64,000 nucleotides of DNA from Pseudomonas faucium (GCF_021602585.1 NZ_BQIP01000017.1:62001-126000); one strand, 5' to 3'. Numbered from the stretch's first letter, positions 37,265 to 49,208 are shown. Notes: generated by a model not told the origin, from the sequence alone. Numbers and translations: made by a program.

Positions 37265-38398
37265 ATGTCTATGTTTCACGATGAGTTCGAGCAAGCCCCG
37301 GGGCTGCGCTACCTGAACCACGCCGCCATCGCCCCCTGGCCGCGGCGGGCCAGTGAGGCGGTGGCGCGCTTCGCCCGTGACAACGTCAGCCTGGGCGCCA
37401 GCGAGTACCCGGTTTGGCTGGCCACCGAACGGCGCCTGCGCGAGCGCCTGGCACGCCTGCTCAACGCCCCTTCGCGCGGAGATATGGCGCTGGTCAAGAA
37501 CACCTCCGAAGCCCTCTCGCTGGTCGCGTTCGGGCTTGATTGGCAGCCAGGCGAGCAGGTGGTGATCAGCGACGAGGAGTTCCCCTCCAACCGAGTGGTC
37601 TGGGAGGCCCTGGCCGATCGCGGGGTCGAGGTGTTGCAGGTGAGCCTTGCCGGGCCCGACCCCGAGGCCTCGCTGCTGGCTGCCTGCACCGCGCAGACGC
37701 GCTTGCTGGCGGTCAGCGCGGTGCAATTTGGCAGCGGCCTGCGCCTGGACCTGGCGCGCCTGGGCCAAGGCTGCCAGGCGCGCAATGTGCTGTTCTGCGT
37801 CGACGCCATCCAGCAGATCGGCGCACTGCCCTTCGATGTCCAGCAGTATCAGTGCGATTTCGCCATGGCCGACGGCCACAAGTGGATGCTCGGCCCCGAG
37901 GGGCTAGGCGTGTTCTATTGCCGCGCCGCGATACGCCCACGCCTGAAGCTGCACGCCTATGGCTGGCACATGCTGGAACAGCTGGGCGACTTCGAGCGCC
38001 GCCAGTGGCAGCCCGCGCGCAGCGCACGGCGCTTCGAATGCGGCAGCCCGAACATGCTTGGCGCCTGTGCGCTGGAGGCGAGCCTGTCGCTGCTCGAAGA
38101 GGTCGGCATGGACGAGGTGGCGCGGCAGTTGCAGCAGCGGGTGGAGCAGTTGCATCAGGGCCTGGCCAGCATCCCCGGCGTGCGCCTGCACAGCCCCGCC
38201 GCCGCGCACAGGCGTGCAGGCATCGTCAGTTTCAGCATTCAAGGGCAAGCCAGCGGGGATGTTTACCGGGCGTTGTCTTGCGAGCGCACGATCTGCGCAT
38301 TACGCGGGCCTGGTGTGCGCTTTTCGCCGCATTTCTACACCAGGGAGCATCTGATCGACGAAGCTGTGCAGCAAGTGCGGCGACTGGCCATACGCTGA
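37265..38398 (+). CDS. class V aminotransferase (cysteine desulfurase-like)
   Basis: 377 aa, fold type I PLP enzyme. The PLP Lys is Lys206 in DGHKWMLGPEGLG; YLNHAAIAPWPRRASEAV is the typical N-terminus. Closest in shape to SufS/CsdA-type proteins, but the active-site Cys loop is not obvious; C-S lyase, isopenicillin-epimerase-like or desulfurase activity are all possible. Divergent TetR gene upstream, sRNA gene rgsA downstream. Confidence 0.85.
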   Translation: MSMFHDEFEQAPGLRYLNHAAIAPWPRRASEAVARFARDNVSLGASEYPVWLATERRLRERLARLLNAPSRGDMALVKNTSEALSLVAFGLDWQPGEQVVISDEEFPSNRVVWEALADRGVEVLQVSLAGPDPEASLLAACTAQTRLLAVSAVQFGSGLRLDLARLGQGCQARNVLFCVDAIQQIGALPFDVQQYQCDFAMADGHKWMLGPEGLGVFYCRAAIRPRLKLHAYGWHMLEQLGDFERRQWQPARSARRFECGSPNMLGACALEASLSLLEEVGMDEVARQLQQRVEQLHQGLASIPGVRLHSPAAAHRRAGIVSFSIQGQASGDVYRALSCERTICALRGPGVRFSPHFYTREHLIDEAVQQVRRLAIR

Positions 38399-38476
38399 GG
38401 AAGGAACGGAGGGCGGGCGTATTCCAAATCTGTTTAAAAAACGACCAACAGGCACTGGCACTGCGCCAAACCTGAC

Positions 38477-38486
38477 CAATACTTGA
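38477..38486 (+). promoter_or_regulatory. RpoS-type extended -10 of rgsA
   Basis: CAATACTTGA matches 8 of 10 bases of the RpoS -10 consensus CTATACTTAA. No clear -35 is seen, as is common for sigma-S promoters. The transcription start is predicted at about 38489. Confidence 0.65.
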
Positions 38487-38488
38487 AG

Positions 38489-38610
38489 TGTTGGCGCGGC
38501 GCATCCCCCCCAAGTGGCGCGCCAATAAAGGTGCTCAGGGACCGCGTACCTTTTGTTTTACTCCTAATGGTCTTAACCCGGATTCCCCCCCCAGAACCCG
38601 GGTTTTTTTT
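38489..38610 (+). ncRNA. rgsA: RgsA-like small RNA (P16)
   Basis: About 122 nt between the class V aminotransferase and tatD, the location of the RpoS-dependent, Hfq-binding sRNA RgsA (P16) in P. aeruginosa, next to tatD. Two hairpins: TTGGCGCG/CGCGCCAA (38491-38525) with seven C in its loop, and a terminator AACCCGG/CCGGGTT (38575-38604) with eight C in its loop, followed by eight T. The linker is AU-rich around TTTTGTTTTA, a possible Hfq site. RgsA regulates fis and acpP in P. aeruginosa; acpP is 6 kb away here. Confidence 0.8.
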
Positions 38611-38617
38611 GCCCGCC

Positions 38618-39403
38618 TTAAGCCGCTACGCGGGCAAGGGGGAACAAGCGCTTGAAGTTGTCGGTGGTCTGGCTGGCCAGCTGCTCGTAGCTGACCCCGC
38701 GCAAGGACGCCACGTACTCGGCCACCTCGCGCACGTACTGCGGCAGGTTCGGCTTGCCGCGGTGCGGGATGGGCGCAAGGTAGGGCGAATCGGTTTCCAC
38801 CAGCAGGCGGTCGACCGGCACCTGGCGCGCCACTTCGCGCAAGGCATCGGCGTTGCGGAAGGTGACGATGCCCGACAACGAAATGTAGTAGCCCAGGTCC
38901 AGGGCGGCCTTGGCCATGTCCCAGTCCTCGGTGAAACAGTGCAACACGCCCGCCTGGGGCAGGTTGGCCTCGCGCAGCAGCGCCAAGGTGTCGGCCCTGG
39001 CAGCGCGGGTATGCACGATCACCGGCTTGCCGGTCTGGCGAGAGGCTTCCAGGTGCAGGCGGAAGGAGGCCTGCTGCAGTTCTGCAGCTTCTGGCTCGTA
39101 GTGGTAGTCCAGCCCGGTTTCGCCGATCGCCACCACATGCGGGTGCGCCAGTTCGCGCAGCAGCCATTCCAGGGCCGGGGTTTCGCCGGGCGCCAGGTCC
39201 AGCGGGTGCACCCCCACCGAGCAATCCACATCGGCGTACTGCTCGCTCAGGGCCTTGACCGACCCGGCGTTCTCGGCGCTCACGCCAATGCACAGGAAAT
39301 GCCCGACACCGCGCTCCCGGGCCGCCTGCAGGGCGGCATCGAGGGAACCCTGGTGGGCGCTCAGGTCAAGACGGTCGAGGTGGCAATGGGAATCTACGAG
39401 CAT
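38618..39403 (-). CDS. tatD: TatD-family metal-dependent DNase
   Basis: 261 aa from the ATG at 39403 (a GTG 12 nt upstream is the alternative). TIM-barrel amidohydrolase-like fold: metal-binding DSHCHLD at residues 4-10, GETGLDYHYEP, HTRAARADTL and VETDSPYLAPIPHRGKPNLP. Known family activity: 3'-5' exonuclease/DNase. No good ribosome site precedes either start. Downstream of holB by 30 nt; pilZ, which lies between them in P. aeruginosa, is missing. Confidence 0.93.
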   Translation of the reverse strand: MLVDSHCHLDRLDLSAHQGSLDAALQAARERGVGHFLCIGVSAENAGSVKALSEQYADVDCSVGVHPLDLAPGETPALEWLLRELAHPHVVAIGETGLDYHYEPEAAELQQASFRLHLEASRQTGKPVIVHTRAARADTLALLREANLPQAGVLHCFTEDWDMAKAALDLGYYISLSGIVTFRNADALREVARQVPVDRLLVETDSPYLAPIPHRGKPNLPQYVREVAEYVASLRGVSYEQLASQTTDNFKRLFPLARVAA

Positions 39404-39433
39404 GGGATACGACACACATGAGGAAATGAAAAA

Positions 39434-41054
<1,621 letters not shown>

Positions 41055-42200
41055 TTAATGTTGTTCGTCAGGCGCCGGCGCTTGCGCCGGTGCAGGTTCG
41101 CTGGCCGGGGCCGGCTCCTGCGCCTCGGGCTCATCCGCCGCGGGTTGATCGTCGGCAGGCGCGGCCTGTGGCCCGGGGCTGGAGCGGTAATCGGCACGCC
41201 GCTTGAGCTGGAACTCGCGCACCGCCGAGTTGTGGTTGTCCAGGTCGTCGGAGAACACGTGGCTGCCATCGCCACGGGCGACGAAGTACAGGCTGGTGCC
41301 ATCGGATGGATTGAGCGCGGCGTGAATCGCCTCGCGCCCGACCATGGCAATCGGCGTCGGCGGCAGCCCGCTGATGGTGTAGGTGTTGTAGGGCGTCGGC
41401 TCGCGCAGGTCGGCGCGGGTGATCCTGCCGTTGTAGCGCTCGCCCATGCCATAGATCACCGTGGGGTCGGTCTGCAGCATCATGCCCAGGCGCAGGCGGC
41501 GCACGAACACGCCGGCGATCTGCCCGCGCTCCTGGGGAATGCCGGTTTCCTTCTCCACCAGCGAAGCCATGATCAGCGCCTGGTAGGGGTCGCGATAAGG
41601 CAGGTCGGTGCTGCGCTCAGCCCACTCCTTGGCCAGCACATCGTCCAGGCGCATGTAGGCCTGCTGCAGCAACTCGGCGTCGCTCATGCCGCGCACGAAG
41701 CGGTAGGTGTCAGGGAAGAAGCGCCCCTCGGGGAATACCCCGGTGTGGCCCAGCTTGTCCATCACTTCGGCATCGGACAGACCGTCGAGGGTGTGCTTGA
41801 GCTTTTCGTGCTTGGCGATCGCCGAGCGCACCTGGCGGAAGGTCCAGCCTTCGACCAGCGTCAGGTTGTATTGCACCACATCGGCCCGGCGCCAGGCGTC
41901 GAACAGGTCTTCGACGGTCATGCCGGGGGTGAGGCGGTACTCACCGGTCTTGAGGGGCACATCGGCCATGTTGAAGCGCCAGTACAGGCGCAGCCAGACG
42001 GCGTCATCGAGCAGCCCCTCGTGCTGCATGCGGTAGAACATGCGGTTGGGGTTGGTGCCATTGGGCACGTCGAGCAGGCGCTCCTGCGTCACGGCCAAGG
42101 GCTGCTCCAGCACCGAGTTGAGCTTCCAGGCCGACCAGCCCAAGGCCAGGCCTGCGAGGATCAAACCCATTTCCAGCAGCAGCAGGAATTTGCGTCTCAC
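41055..42200 (-). CDS. mltG: endolytic murein transglycosylase MltG (GTG start)
   Basis: 381 aa. N-terminal membrane helix (about residues 4-22, FLLLLEMGLILAGLALG), then a YceG domain with the catalytic Glu in LVEKETGIPQERGQIAGVF and FFPDTYRFVRG. Cleaves nascent glycan strands. An Ala/Pro/Glu-rich tail of about 45 residues closes it. The GTG at 42200, 4 nt after the pabC stop, is the start; an upstream TTG overlaps pabC. Confidence 0.92.
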   Translation of the reverse strand: MRRKFLLLLEMGLILAGLALGWSAWKLNSVLEQPLAVTQERLLDVPNGTNPNRMFYRMQHEGLLDDAVWLRLYWRFNMADVPLKTGEYRLTPGMTVEDLFDAWRRADVVQYNLTLVEGWTFRQVRSAIAKHEKLKHTLDGLSDAEVMDKLGHTGVFPEGRFFPDTYRFVRGMSDAELLQQAYMRLDDVLAKEWAERSTDLPYRDPYQALIMASLVEKETGIPQERGQIAGVFVRRLRLGMMLQTDPTVIYGMGERYNGRITRADLREPTPYNTYTISGLPPTPIAMVGREAIHAALNPSDGTSLYFVARGDGSHVFSDDLDNHNSAVREFQLKRRADYRSSPGPQAAPADDQPAADEPEAQEPAPASEPAPAQAPAPDEQH

Positions 42201-42204
42201 GAAT

Positions 42205-43019
42205 TCAGGTATCCAGTAACGTACGGGCAACGGCCTGCAGTTTACGGGTGAGTGGGCCCGGCGACCAGTTCAGCGCGGCAATTGCCCGCACCGGCCAGAC
42301 GCCGTAGACACTGTTGCAGACGAACACTTCATCGGCCTGTTCGAGCTCGTCGAAGGCCAGGTCGCGCACCTGCAACGGGATCGACAGCGCCTGCGCCTGC
42401 TCCAGCAACGCGCCGCGCATCACCCCGGCCACGCCGCAACGGCTGAGGTCGGCGGTGAGCAGCTTGCCATCGCGCACCAGGAACAGATTGCTGTACACCC
42501 CTTCGATCACCCTGCCCTGCCCATCACGCATCAGGCCTTCGGCATGCTCGCTGTCCTGCCATTCGGCACGGGCCAGCACCTGCTCCAGGCGGTTGAGGTG
42601 TTTGAGGCCGGCCAGCAAGGGTTGTTCCCCAAGCCGGGTCTGGCAGGGGAACAAGCGCACGCCGTGCTCGGCATGTTCGACAGGATAGCTGGGCAGCGCG
42701 CTGCCCTGCAGGATTCGTCGCGGTGCGACACCCACCGCCGGCGCATAGCCACGCTGGCTGTCGCCACGGGTGAGGATGAGCTTGGCGACACCGTCGCCCA
42801 ACTGGCTGGCATAGCGCTGGATTTCATCGCGCAGCAGCGCCAGGTCGCCAGCCAGTGCCAGGCGCTGGCAACCCAGCGCCAGGCGGGCCATGTGGCCGTC
42901 CAGCAGGCTGGGCCGGCCGTTGCGCACGGCGATGGTCTCGAACAGCCCATCGCCGTAGGCCAGGCCGCGGTTCTGCAGGTTGACCGCAGTCGCCGGCTGG
43001 CCATCGATCCAGCTTTGCA

Positions 43020-43020
<1 letters not shown>
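42205..43020 (-). CDS. pabC: aminodeoxychorismate lyase
   Basis: 271 aa PLP fold type IV. Converts aminodeoxychorismate to p-aminobenzoate for folate. GLAYGDGLFETIAVRNGRP, AKLILTRGDSQRGYA (catalytic Lys) and GVMRGALLEQAQ are family motifs. Its ATG overlaps the fabF stop (TGATG). The fabF-pabC-mltG-tmk-holB order is the same as in E. coli. Confidence 0.95.
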
Positions 43021-44264
<1,244 letters not shown>

Positions 44265-44373
44265 AGTACTCTCCTTTTCTAATATCAGAGTCTCTTGCCA
44301 TTGCATTCAGGCAATGGAATGAAATGGCAACAGGCTCTCGGTGCGAGCGGATCGACGCCAGCGTTTCGCAAAG

Positions 44374-44409
44374 AAAAAACCGCACGCCGGCAAAGGCAGT
44401 GCGGTTTTT
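44374..44409 (-). terminator. attenuating terminator between acpP and fabF
   Basis: Stem AAAACCGCAC/GTGCGGTTTT with an inner GCC/GGC, followed by T6 on the minus strand, 29 nt after the acpP stop. It would set a high ratio of acpP to fabF mRNA. Confidence 0.85.
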
Positions 44410-44437
44410 CTCGTCAAGAAGCGACGACTACAGCGTC

Positions 44438-44674
44438 TTAGGCCTTGTGGCTGTTGACGTAGTCGATGGCAGCTTGAACGGTAGTGATCTTCTCGGCTTC
44501 TTCGTCAGGGATTTCGGTCTCGAATTCCTCTTCCAGAGCCATCACCAGCTCAACGGTGTCAAGCGAATCGGCACCCAGGTCATCGACGAAGGACTTCTCG
44601 TTGGTCACTTCCTCTTCCTTGACGCCCAGTTGCTCGGCGACGATTTTCTTGACGCGTTCTTCGATGGTGCTCAT
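44438..44674 (-). CDS. acpP: acyl carrier protein
   Basis: 78 aa, acidic. The phosphopantetheine Ser is Ser37 in [15 protein letters not shown]. Carries the growing chain for fatty-acid synthesis. It has an AGGAG site and a 200-nt leader, with a candidate promoter at 44726-44753. Known target of RgsA in P. aeruginosa. Confidence 0.99.
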   Translation of the reverse strand: MSTIEERVKKIVAEQLGVKEEEVTNEKSFVDDLGADSLDTVELVMALEEEFETEIPDEEAEKITTVQAAIDYVNSHKA

Positions 44675-44725
44675 ACCTAGTTTTCACTCCTAATGGACAT
44701 ATGTCAGGCAGCTGGCCGGTGACCA

Positions 44726-44753
44726 AGTTTATAGAAAGACGTTCGCTTTTCAA
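44726..44753 (-). promoter_or_regulatory. candidate acpP promoter
   Basis: Minus-strand TTGAAA, 16 nt, TAAACT (with an overlapping TATAAA). It lies in the 203-nt gap between fabG and acpP, which is otherwise empty. Transcription would start about 50 nt before acpP. Confidence 0.5.
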
Positions 44754-44877
44754 GCGGAACGCACCTTCGAAATGGTTACCTAACCCTCTGCCTGGAATCT
44801 GGTTGCAGCTTTATAACGGATTTTAGGCTCGCAGTATGACTCTTTTTTGAAGCAATCCGTCACATTGAGTTGCAGTT

Positions 44878-45618
44878 TTACATGTACATCCCGCCGTTGA
44901 CCGGCACGGTAGCACCGGTAACGTAGCCTGCGCCGTCGGACGCCAGGAACGAAACCACCTTGGCGATTTCGTCGGCCTGGCCCAGGCGGCCCAGCGGAAT
45001 CTGGGTTTGCAGGGCTTCGCGCTGCGCTTCTGGCAGTTCGCGGGTCATGTCGGTGTCGATGAAGCCTGGGGTCACCGAGTTGACGGTGATGCCACGCGAG
45101 CCCACTTCACGCGCCAGGGCGCGGCTGAAGCCTTCAAGGCCGGCCTTGGCGGCCGCATAGTTGGCCTGGCCAGCGTTACCCATGGCACCGACGACCGAGC
45201 CGATGCTGATGATACGGCCCCAACGCGCCTTGGTCATGCCACGCAGCACGCCCTTGGACAAACGGTAGAGGCTGTTGAGGTTGGTGTCGATCACGTCGAA
45301 CCACTCGTCATCCTTCATGCGCAGCATGAGGTTGTCGCGGGTGATGCCGGCGTTGTTGACCAGGATGGTCGGCGCGCCGAACTGCGTGCCGATGGCGGCC
45401 AGTACCGCTTCCACGGACTCGGCGCTGGTCACGTTCAGCTCCATGCCGGTACCGGTGATGCCGTGCTCCTTCAGGGTGGCGGCAATGCGCTCGGCACCGG
45501 ATGCGGAAGTGGCGGTGCCGATCACGGTCGCGCCCTGGCGGCCCAGCTCGAGGGCGATGGCCTGGCCGATACCACGGCTGGCGCCGGTAACCAGTGCAAC
45601 TTTACCTTGCAGGCTCAT
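44878..45618 (-). CDS. fabG: 3-oxoacyl-ACP reductase
   Basis: 246 aa SDR. NADPH motif ALVTGASRGIGQAIALELG, active-site Tyr/Lys in NYAAAKAGLEGF, NNAGITRDNLMLRMKDDEW. Start MSLQGKVALVTGASRGI; upstream open stretch has no homology. It lies 16 nt after fabD. Confidence 0.98.
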   Translation of the reverse strand: MSLQGKVALVTGASRGIGQAIALELGRQGATVIGTATSASGAERIAATLKEHGITGTGMELNVTSAESVEAVLAAIGTQFGAPTILVNNAGITRDNLMLRMKDDEWFDVIDTNLNSLYRLSKGVLRGMTKARWGRIISIGSVVGAMGNAGQANYAAAKAGLEGFSRALAREVGSRGITVNSVTPGFIDTDMTRELPEAQREALQTQIPLGRLGQADEIAKVVSFLASDGAGYVTGATVPVNGGMYM

Positions 45619-45634
45619 GCAAGCTTCTCCAAAT

Positions 45635-46573
45635 TCAGGCCAGCGCCGCGCGGGTGGCGGCGACGGCATCGGGGGTATTGAGGTTGTAGGTGGTGACGCC
45701 GTCGGCGCAACGCTTGTTCAGGCCGGCCAGGACCTTGCCCGGGCCGCACTCGACCAGGTTCACGGCACCGTTGGCTGCCAGGGTCTGCACGCATTCGACC
45801 CAGCGCACGGGCTGGTACAGCTGTGCAAGCAGGTCATGCTTGAGCGCATCGAGGTCGGCGGCGATGGCTGCGGTGACGTTCTGCACCACCGGAATCTGCG
45901 GAGCCTTCCACTCGATGGCGTTGACCGCTTCGGCGAAGCGCTCGGCGGCCGGCTTCATCAACGCGCAATGCGACGGCACGCTGACCGCCAGTGGCAGGGC
46001 GCGCTTGGCACCGGCCTCTTTGCACAGCTCCATGGCACGATCCACGGCAGCCTTGTTGCCGGCAATGACCACCTGGCCTGGCGAGTTGAAGTTCACCGCG
46101 CTGACCACTTCATCTTCGGCAGCCTTGGCGCAAATCTCGACCACCACGGAATCGTCCAGGCCAAGAATGGCAGCCATGGCGCCGTGACCGGCCGGCACAG
46201 CTTCCTGCATCAGTTCGCCACGGCGCTTGACCAGCTTCACCGCATCTTTGAGCGACAGGCTGCCAGCAGCGACCAGGGCGCTGTATTCACCCAGGCTGTG
46301 GCCGGAAACGAACGCCGGCTTGGCGCCGCCCTCTTCCAGCCACAGGCGCCACAGGGCGATGGAGGCGGTGAGGATGGCCGGCTGGGTCTTGTCGGTTTGG
46401 TTGAGTTGTTCTTCCGGGCCTTCCTGGACCAGTTTCCACAGGTCGTAGCCCAGAGCCTCGGAGGCCTCCTTGAAGGTCTCAACGATCACCGGCTTTTCGG
46501 CGCCCAGTTCCTTGAGCATGCCCAGCGATTGGGAACCTTGACCGGGGAAGACGAATGCGAGGGATGCAGACAT
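45635..46573 (-). CDS. fabD: malonyl-CoA:ACP transacylase
   Basis: 312 aa. FVFPGQGSQSLGML, the nucleophilic Ser in GHSLGEYSALV and the catalytic His in VSVPSHCALM are all visible. Loads malonyl groups onto AcpP. It lies 124 nt after plsX. Confidence 0.98.
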   Translation of the reverse strand: MSASLAFVFPGQGSQSLGMLKELGAEKPVIVETFKEASEALGYDLWKLVQEGPEEQLNQTDKTQPAILTASIALWRLWLEEGGAKPAFVSGHSLGEYSALVAAGSLSLKDAVKLVKRRGELMQEAVPAGHGAMAAILGLDDSVVVEICAKAAEDEVVSAVNFNSPGQVVIAGNKAAVDRAMELCKEAGAKRALPLAVSVPSHCALMKPAAERFAEAVNAIEWKAPQIPVVQNVTAAIAADLDALKHDLLAQLYQPVRWVECVQTLAANGAVNLVECGPGKVLAGLNKRCADGVTTYNLNTPDAVAATRAALA

Positions 46574-46697
46574 TGAACAAGCCCTTATGATCTTGTCGAA
46601 TGGGGTGCGCCGAGCCCTGGGCTAGACGCGGAATTTGAAAACTTGGATGGAGACGCAGACCAAGCGGTCACATTTAAGCACTTCATCGGCGAAATAC

Positions 46698-47708
46698 CTA
46701 AGGCAACAGGTCTTCGAGGCGGCCGTGCAGGCGTTGCGGCAGGTTCTCCTGAATCTCGATCAGCGCCCGCTGGATCGCACTCTGGAAGCCTTCCACCCCG
46801 GCCGACCCATGGCTCTTGATGACGATACCCTGCAGGCCAAGGAAGCTGGCGCCATTGTGCCGCGCCGGGGCCAGGTCGGCCTGCAGGCGCTTGAGCAGCG
46901 GCATGGCCATGGCACCCGCCAGCCGCGCCAAGGCACCACCCTTGAACAGCCGCTCGATGCGCGCGCCGATCATGGTGGCCAGGCCTTCGCTGGATTTGAG
47001 CAGGATGTTGCCGACAAAACCGTCGCACACCACCACATCCGCCTCACCGCGATACAGCCCGTCACCTTCGACGAAGCCGACGTAATTGAGGCCGCGGGCG
47101 TTTTGCAGCAGGGTTGCCGCCAGCTTCACCTGCTGGTTGCCCTTGATGTCCTCGGTGCCGATATTCAGCAAGGCCACCCGCGGGCGATGAATACCCAGGG
47201 CCTGGGCGGCCACCGAGCCCATTACGGCGAACTGGTAGAGGTTTTCGGCGCTGCAATCGACGTTGGCACCCAGGTCGAGCAGCTGGCAGTAGCCTGTCTG
47301 GGTGGGGATCGCCGCCACCATGGCCGGCCGATCGATGCCCGGCAGCGTCTTGAGCACGAAGCGCGACAGCGCCATCAGCGCGCCGGTATTGCCGGCACTG
47401 ACGCAGGCCTGGGCCTTGCCATCACGCACCAGTTCCAGGGCAATGCGCATCGACGAGTCCGGCTTGCCACGCAACGCCTGAGAGGGCCGCTCGTCCATAC
47501 CGATCACCTCGCTGGCGGCGACAATCTGCAGGCGCGCGCGATCCGCAGCTGGCAAGCCGCTGACGAGATCTTCAAGGAGGGAGGGTTGACCGACGAGGGT
47601 CAGGTGCAGCGAGGGGGTAGCACTAAGGCAGGCAATACTGGCCTGGACAATGCTGCGGGGACCGAAGTCCCCGCCCATTGCGTCGATCGCGATGATCTGA
47701 GCGGACAA
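46698..47708 (-). CDS. plsX: phosphate acyltransferase PlsX
   Basis: 336 aa. Makes acyl-phosphate from acyl-ACP, the first step toward phosphatidic acid with Pls[36 protein letters not shown] and [20 protein letters not shown] are the family motifs. It lies 3 nt after rpmF. Confidence 0.98.
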   Translation of the reverse strand: MSAQIIAIDAMGGDFGPRSIVQASIACLSATPSLHLTLVGQPSLLEDLVSGLPAADRARLQIVAASEVIGMDERPSQALRGKPDSSMRIALELVRDGKAQACVSAGNTGALMALSRFVLKTLPGIDRPAMVAAIPTQTGYCQLLDLGANVDCSAENLYQFAVMGSVAAQALGIHRPRVALLNIGTEDIKGNQQVKLAATLLQNARGLNYVGFVEGDGLYRGEADVVVCDGFVGNILLKSSEGLATMIGARIERLFKGGALARLAGAMAMPLLKRLQADLAPARHNGASFLGLQGIVIKSHGSAGVEGFQSAIQRALIEIQENLPQRLHGRLEDLLP

Positions 47709-47711
47709 GGA

Positions 47712-47894
47712 TTACTCGTCAGCGCCCTTGTCGACCACTTTGCGACCACGGTATACGCCTTCTGGCGAAACGTGGTGGCGCAGGTGAACTTCACCGGTGG
47801 TTTTCTCTACCGACAGCGCGTTTTCCGACAGAGCGTCGTGCGAACGGCGCATGTCACGGGCAGAGCGGGATTTTTTGTTCTGCTGAACAGCCAT
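47712..47894 (-). CDS. rpmF: 50S ribosomal protein L32
   Basis: 60 aa, basic N-terminus [20 protein letters not shown], no Cys, so the zinc-free form. Part of the conserved yceD-rpmF-plsX-fab cluster. Confidence 0.98.
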   Translation of the reverse strand: MAVQQNKKSRSARDMRRSHDALSENALSVEKTTGEVHLRHHVSPEGVYRGRKVVDKGADE

Positions 47895-47907
47895 AATTGA
47901 TTAACTC

Positions 47908-48435
47908 CTAAACGTTTGGGTCACGCTTTAACTGCGCCAAAACACTGAACGGGTTGGACCGCGATACCTCGTCCTTGCTCGAGTCGGGCTCGTCTGCGCC
48001 CGCCGGCTGCTGGCATTCTTCCGGATGATGAGCAGGCACGATGGGCAAGGCGAGCAGAAGCTCCTCCTCGATCAAGGCCTGCAGATCCAAAGGATCTTCG
48101 CCCAGTTCCAGCACGTCATAGCCTTTCGGCAACGACTGGGTATTCGCACCCTCCTTCACCACAGCGTATGTACATTCGCTATGGATCGGCAGGGTGACCA
48201 GCTCAAGACAACGCTGGCAAACCATTTTGACTTCGACGTCCAGCTCGCTGTGGATAACCACCACGTGCTGTTCATCTCGTTCAAAATCGAACTTCGCCTG
48301 CACCGTACCGACATTGTCGGAAAGCGGGTCGCAGAGTCTTTCCAAATCAGCGAGTTGCAGCGAACCGTTAAGGGTTACGCCACGATCGGCTAATTTGCGC
48401 GGGTCAACGTGAGGTGGAATCGGGTCATTCAACAT
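47908..48435 (-). CDS. yceD: YceD/DUF177 family protein
   Basis: 175 aa. VKMVCQRCLELVTLPIHSEC contains the conserved CxxC. Linked to 23S rRNA accumulation in the family; upstream of rpmF as usual. Divergent from maf, 96 nt apart. Confidence 0.92.
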   Translation of the reverse strand: MLNDPIPPHVDPRKLADRGVTLNGSLQLADLERLCDPLSDNVGTVQAKFDFERDEQHVVVIHSELDVEVKMVCQRCLELVTLPIHSECTYAVVKEGANTQSLPKGYDVLELGEDPLDLQALIEEELLLALPIVPAHHPEECQQPAGADEPDSSKDEVSRSNPFSVLAQLKRDPNV

Positions 48436-48531
48436 AGGCGCAGCATTCTAGGGATGCCCCCCGCCCCTGTCAAAGGAAATTCGGCGGCATCTCGCATGTT
48501 AGAATCGGGGACAACTGACCAGGAGTCTACC

Positions 48532-49110
48532 ATGCTGCCTTTGTTGCTGGCTTCCAGCTCTGCCTATCGGCGCGAACTGCTTGCGCGCCTGCGCCTGCCC
48601 TTCACCTGGGCAAGCCCCGATCTAGACGAGCGGCGCCTGGATGACGAACCCGCCGCGGCGCTGGTGCAGCGCCTGGCCAGGCAGAAAGCCGAAGCACTTG
48701 CCGCCAGCCACCCTGGACACCTGATCATCGGCTCCGACCAGGTCGCCGTGCTGGGCGAACAGATCCTCGGCAAGCCACACACCTTCGAGCGCGCCTGCGA
48801 ACAACTTCTGGAGGCGAGCGGGCAACAGGTGGCCTTCCTTACTGGCGTTGCGCTGCTGAACACCGCCACAGGGCATTGCCAGGTCGATTGCGTGCCATTC
48901 ACCGTAACCATGCGGGAATTGGACCGGGCGCGCGTGGAGCGCTACGTGACGGCGGAGCAGCCGCTGGATTGCGCGGGCAGCTTCAAGGCGGAGGGGTTGG
49001 GGGTGAGCCTGTTCCAGAGCACCCACGGGTGCGATGCGACCAGCCTGATCGGGCTGCCGCTGATTCGGCTCGTGGATATGCTGAGCAAGGAAGGGGTGGT
49101 GATCCCCTGA
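48532..49110 (+). CDS. maf: Maf-like nucleotide pyrophosphatase (YceF type)
   Basis: 192 aa. LLASSSAYRRELLARLRLPF, IIGSDQVAVLG and CDATSLIGLPLIRLVDML are family motifs. The YceF subgroup hydrolyses 7-methyl-GTP. Start ATG 48532 follows AGGAG by 6 nt. It lies between yceD and sppA, as in other pseudomonads. Confidence 0.93.
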   Translation: MLPLLLASSSAYRRELLARLRLPFTWASPDLDERRLDDEPAAALVQRLARQKAEALAASHPGHLIIGSDQVAVLGEQILGKPHTFERACEQLLEASGQQVAFLTGVALLNTATGHCQVDCVPFTVTMRELDRARVERYVTAEQPLDCAGSFKAEGLGVSLFQSTHGCDATSLIGLPLIRLVDMLSKEGVVIP

Positions 49111-49126
49111 GGGAATGCGTCGACCC

Positions 49127-49195
49127 CATCGCCGGCAAGCCGGCTCCCACAGGTAGAGCGGTGTGCTCGTTGCGGGAGCCGGCTTGCCGGCGATG
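49127..49195. repeat. REP inverted pair, copy C
   Basis: CATCGCCGGCAAGCCGGCTC and its complement, arms 49127-49150 and 49172-49195, 21-nt centre. It lies between the convergent maf and sppA genes. Confidence 0.88.
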
Positions 49196-49208
49196 AGGCC
49201 GGAACTGA

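Noticed and set aside
36557-37879. Long form of the TetR regulator (440 aa)
   Set aside because: The extra N-terminal 229 residues are antisense to the aminotransferase and resemble no domain; MQKEPRKVREFRRR is the normal family start.
38450-38475. Sigma-54 promoter (TGGCACTGCGCC) before rgsA
   Set aside because: The -12 element (TTGC) is missing at the required distance, and an RpoS -10 fits better.
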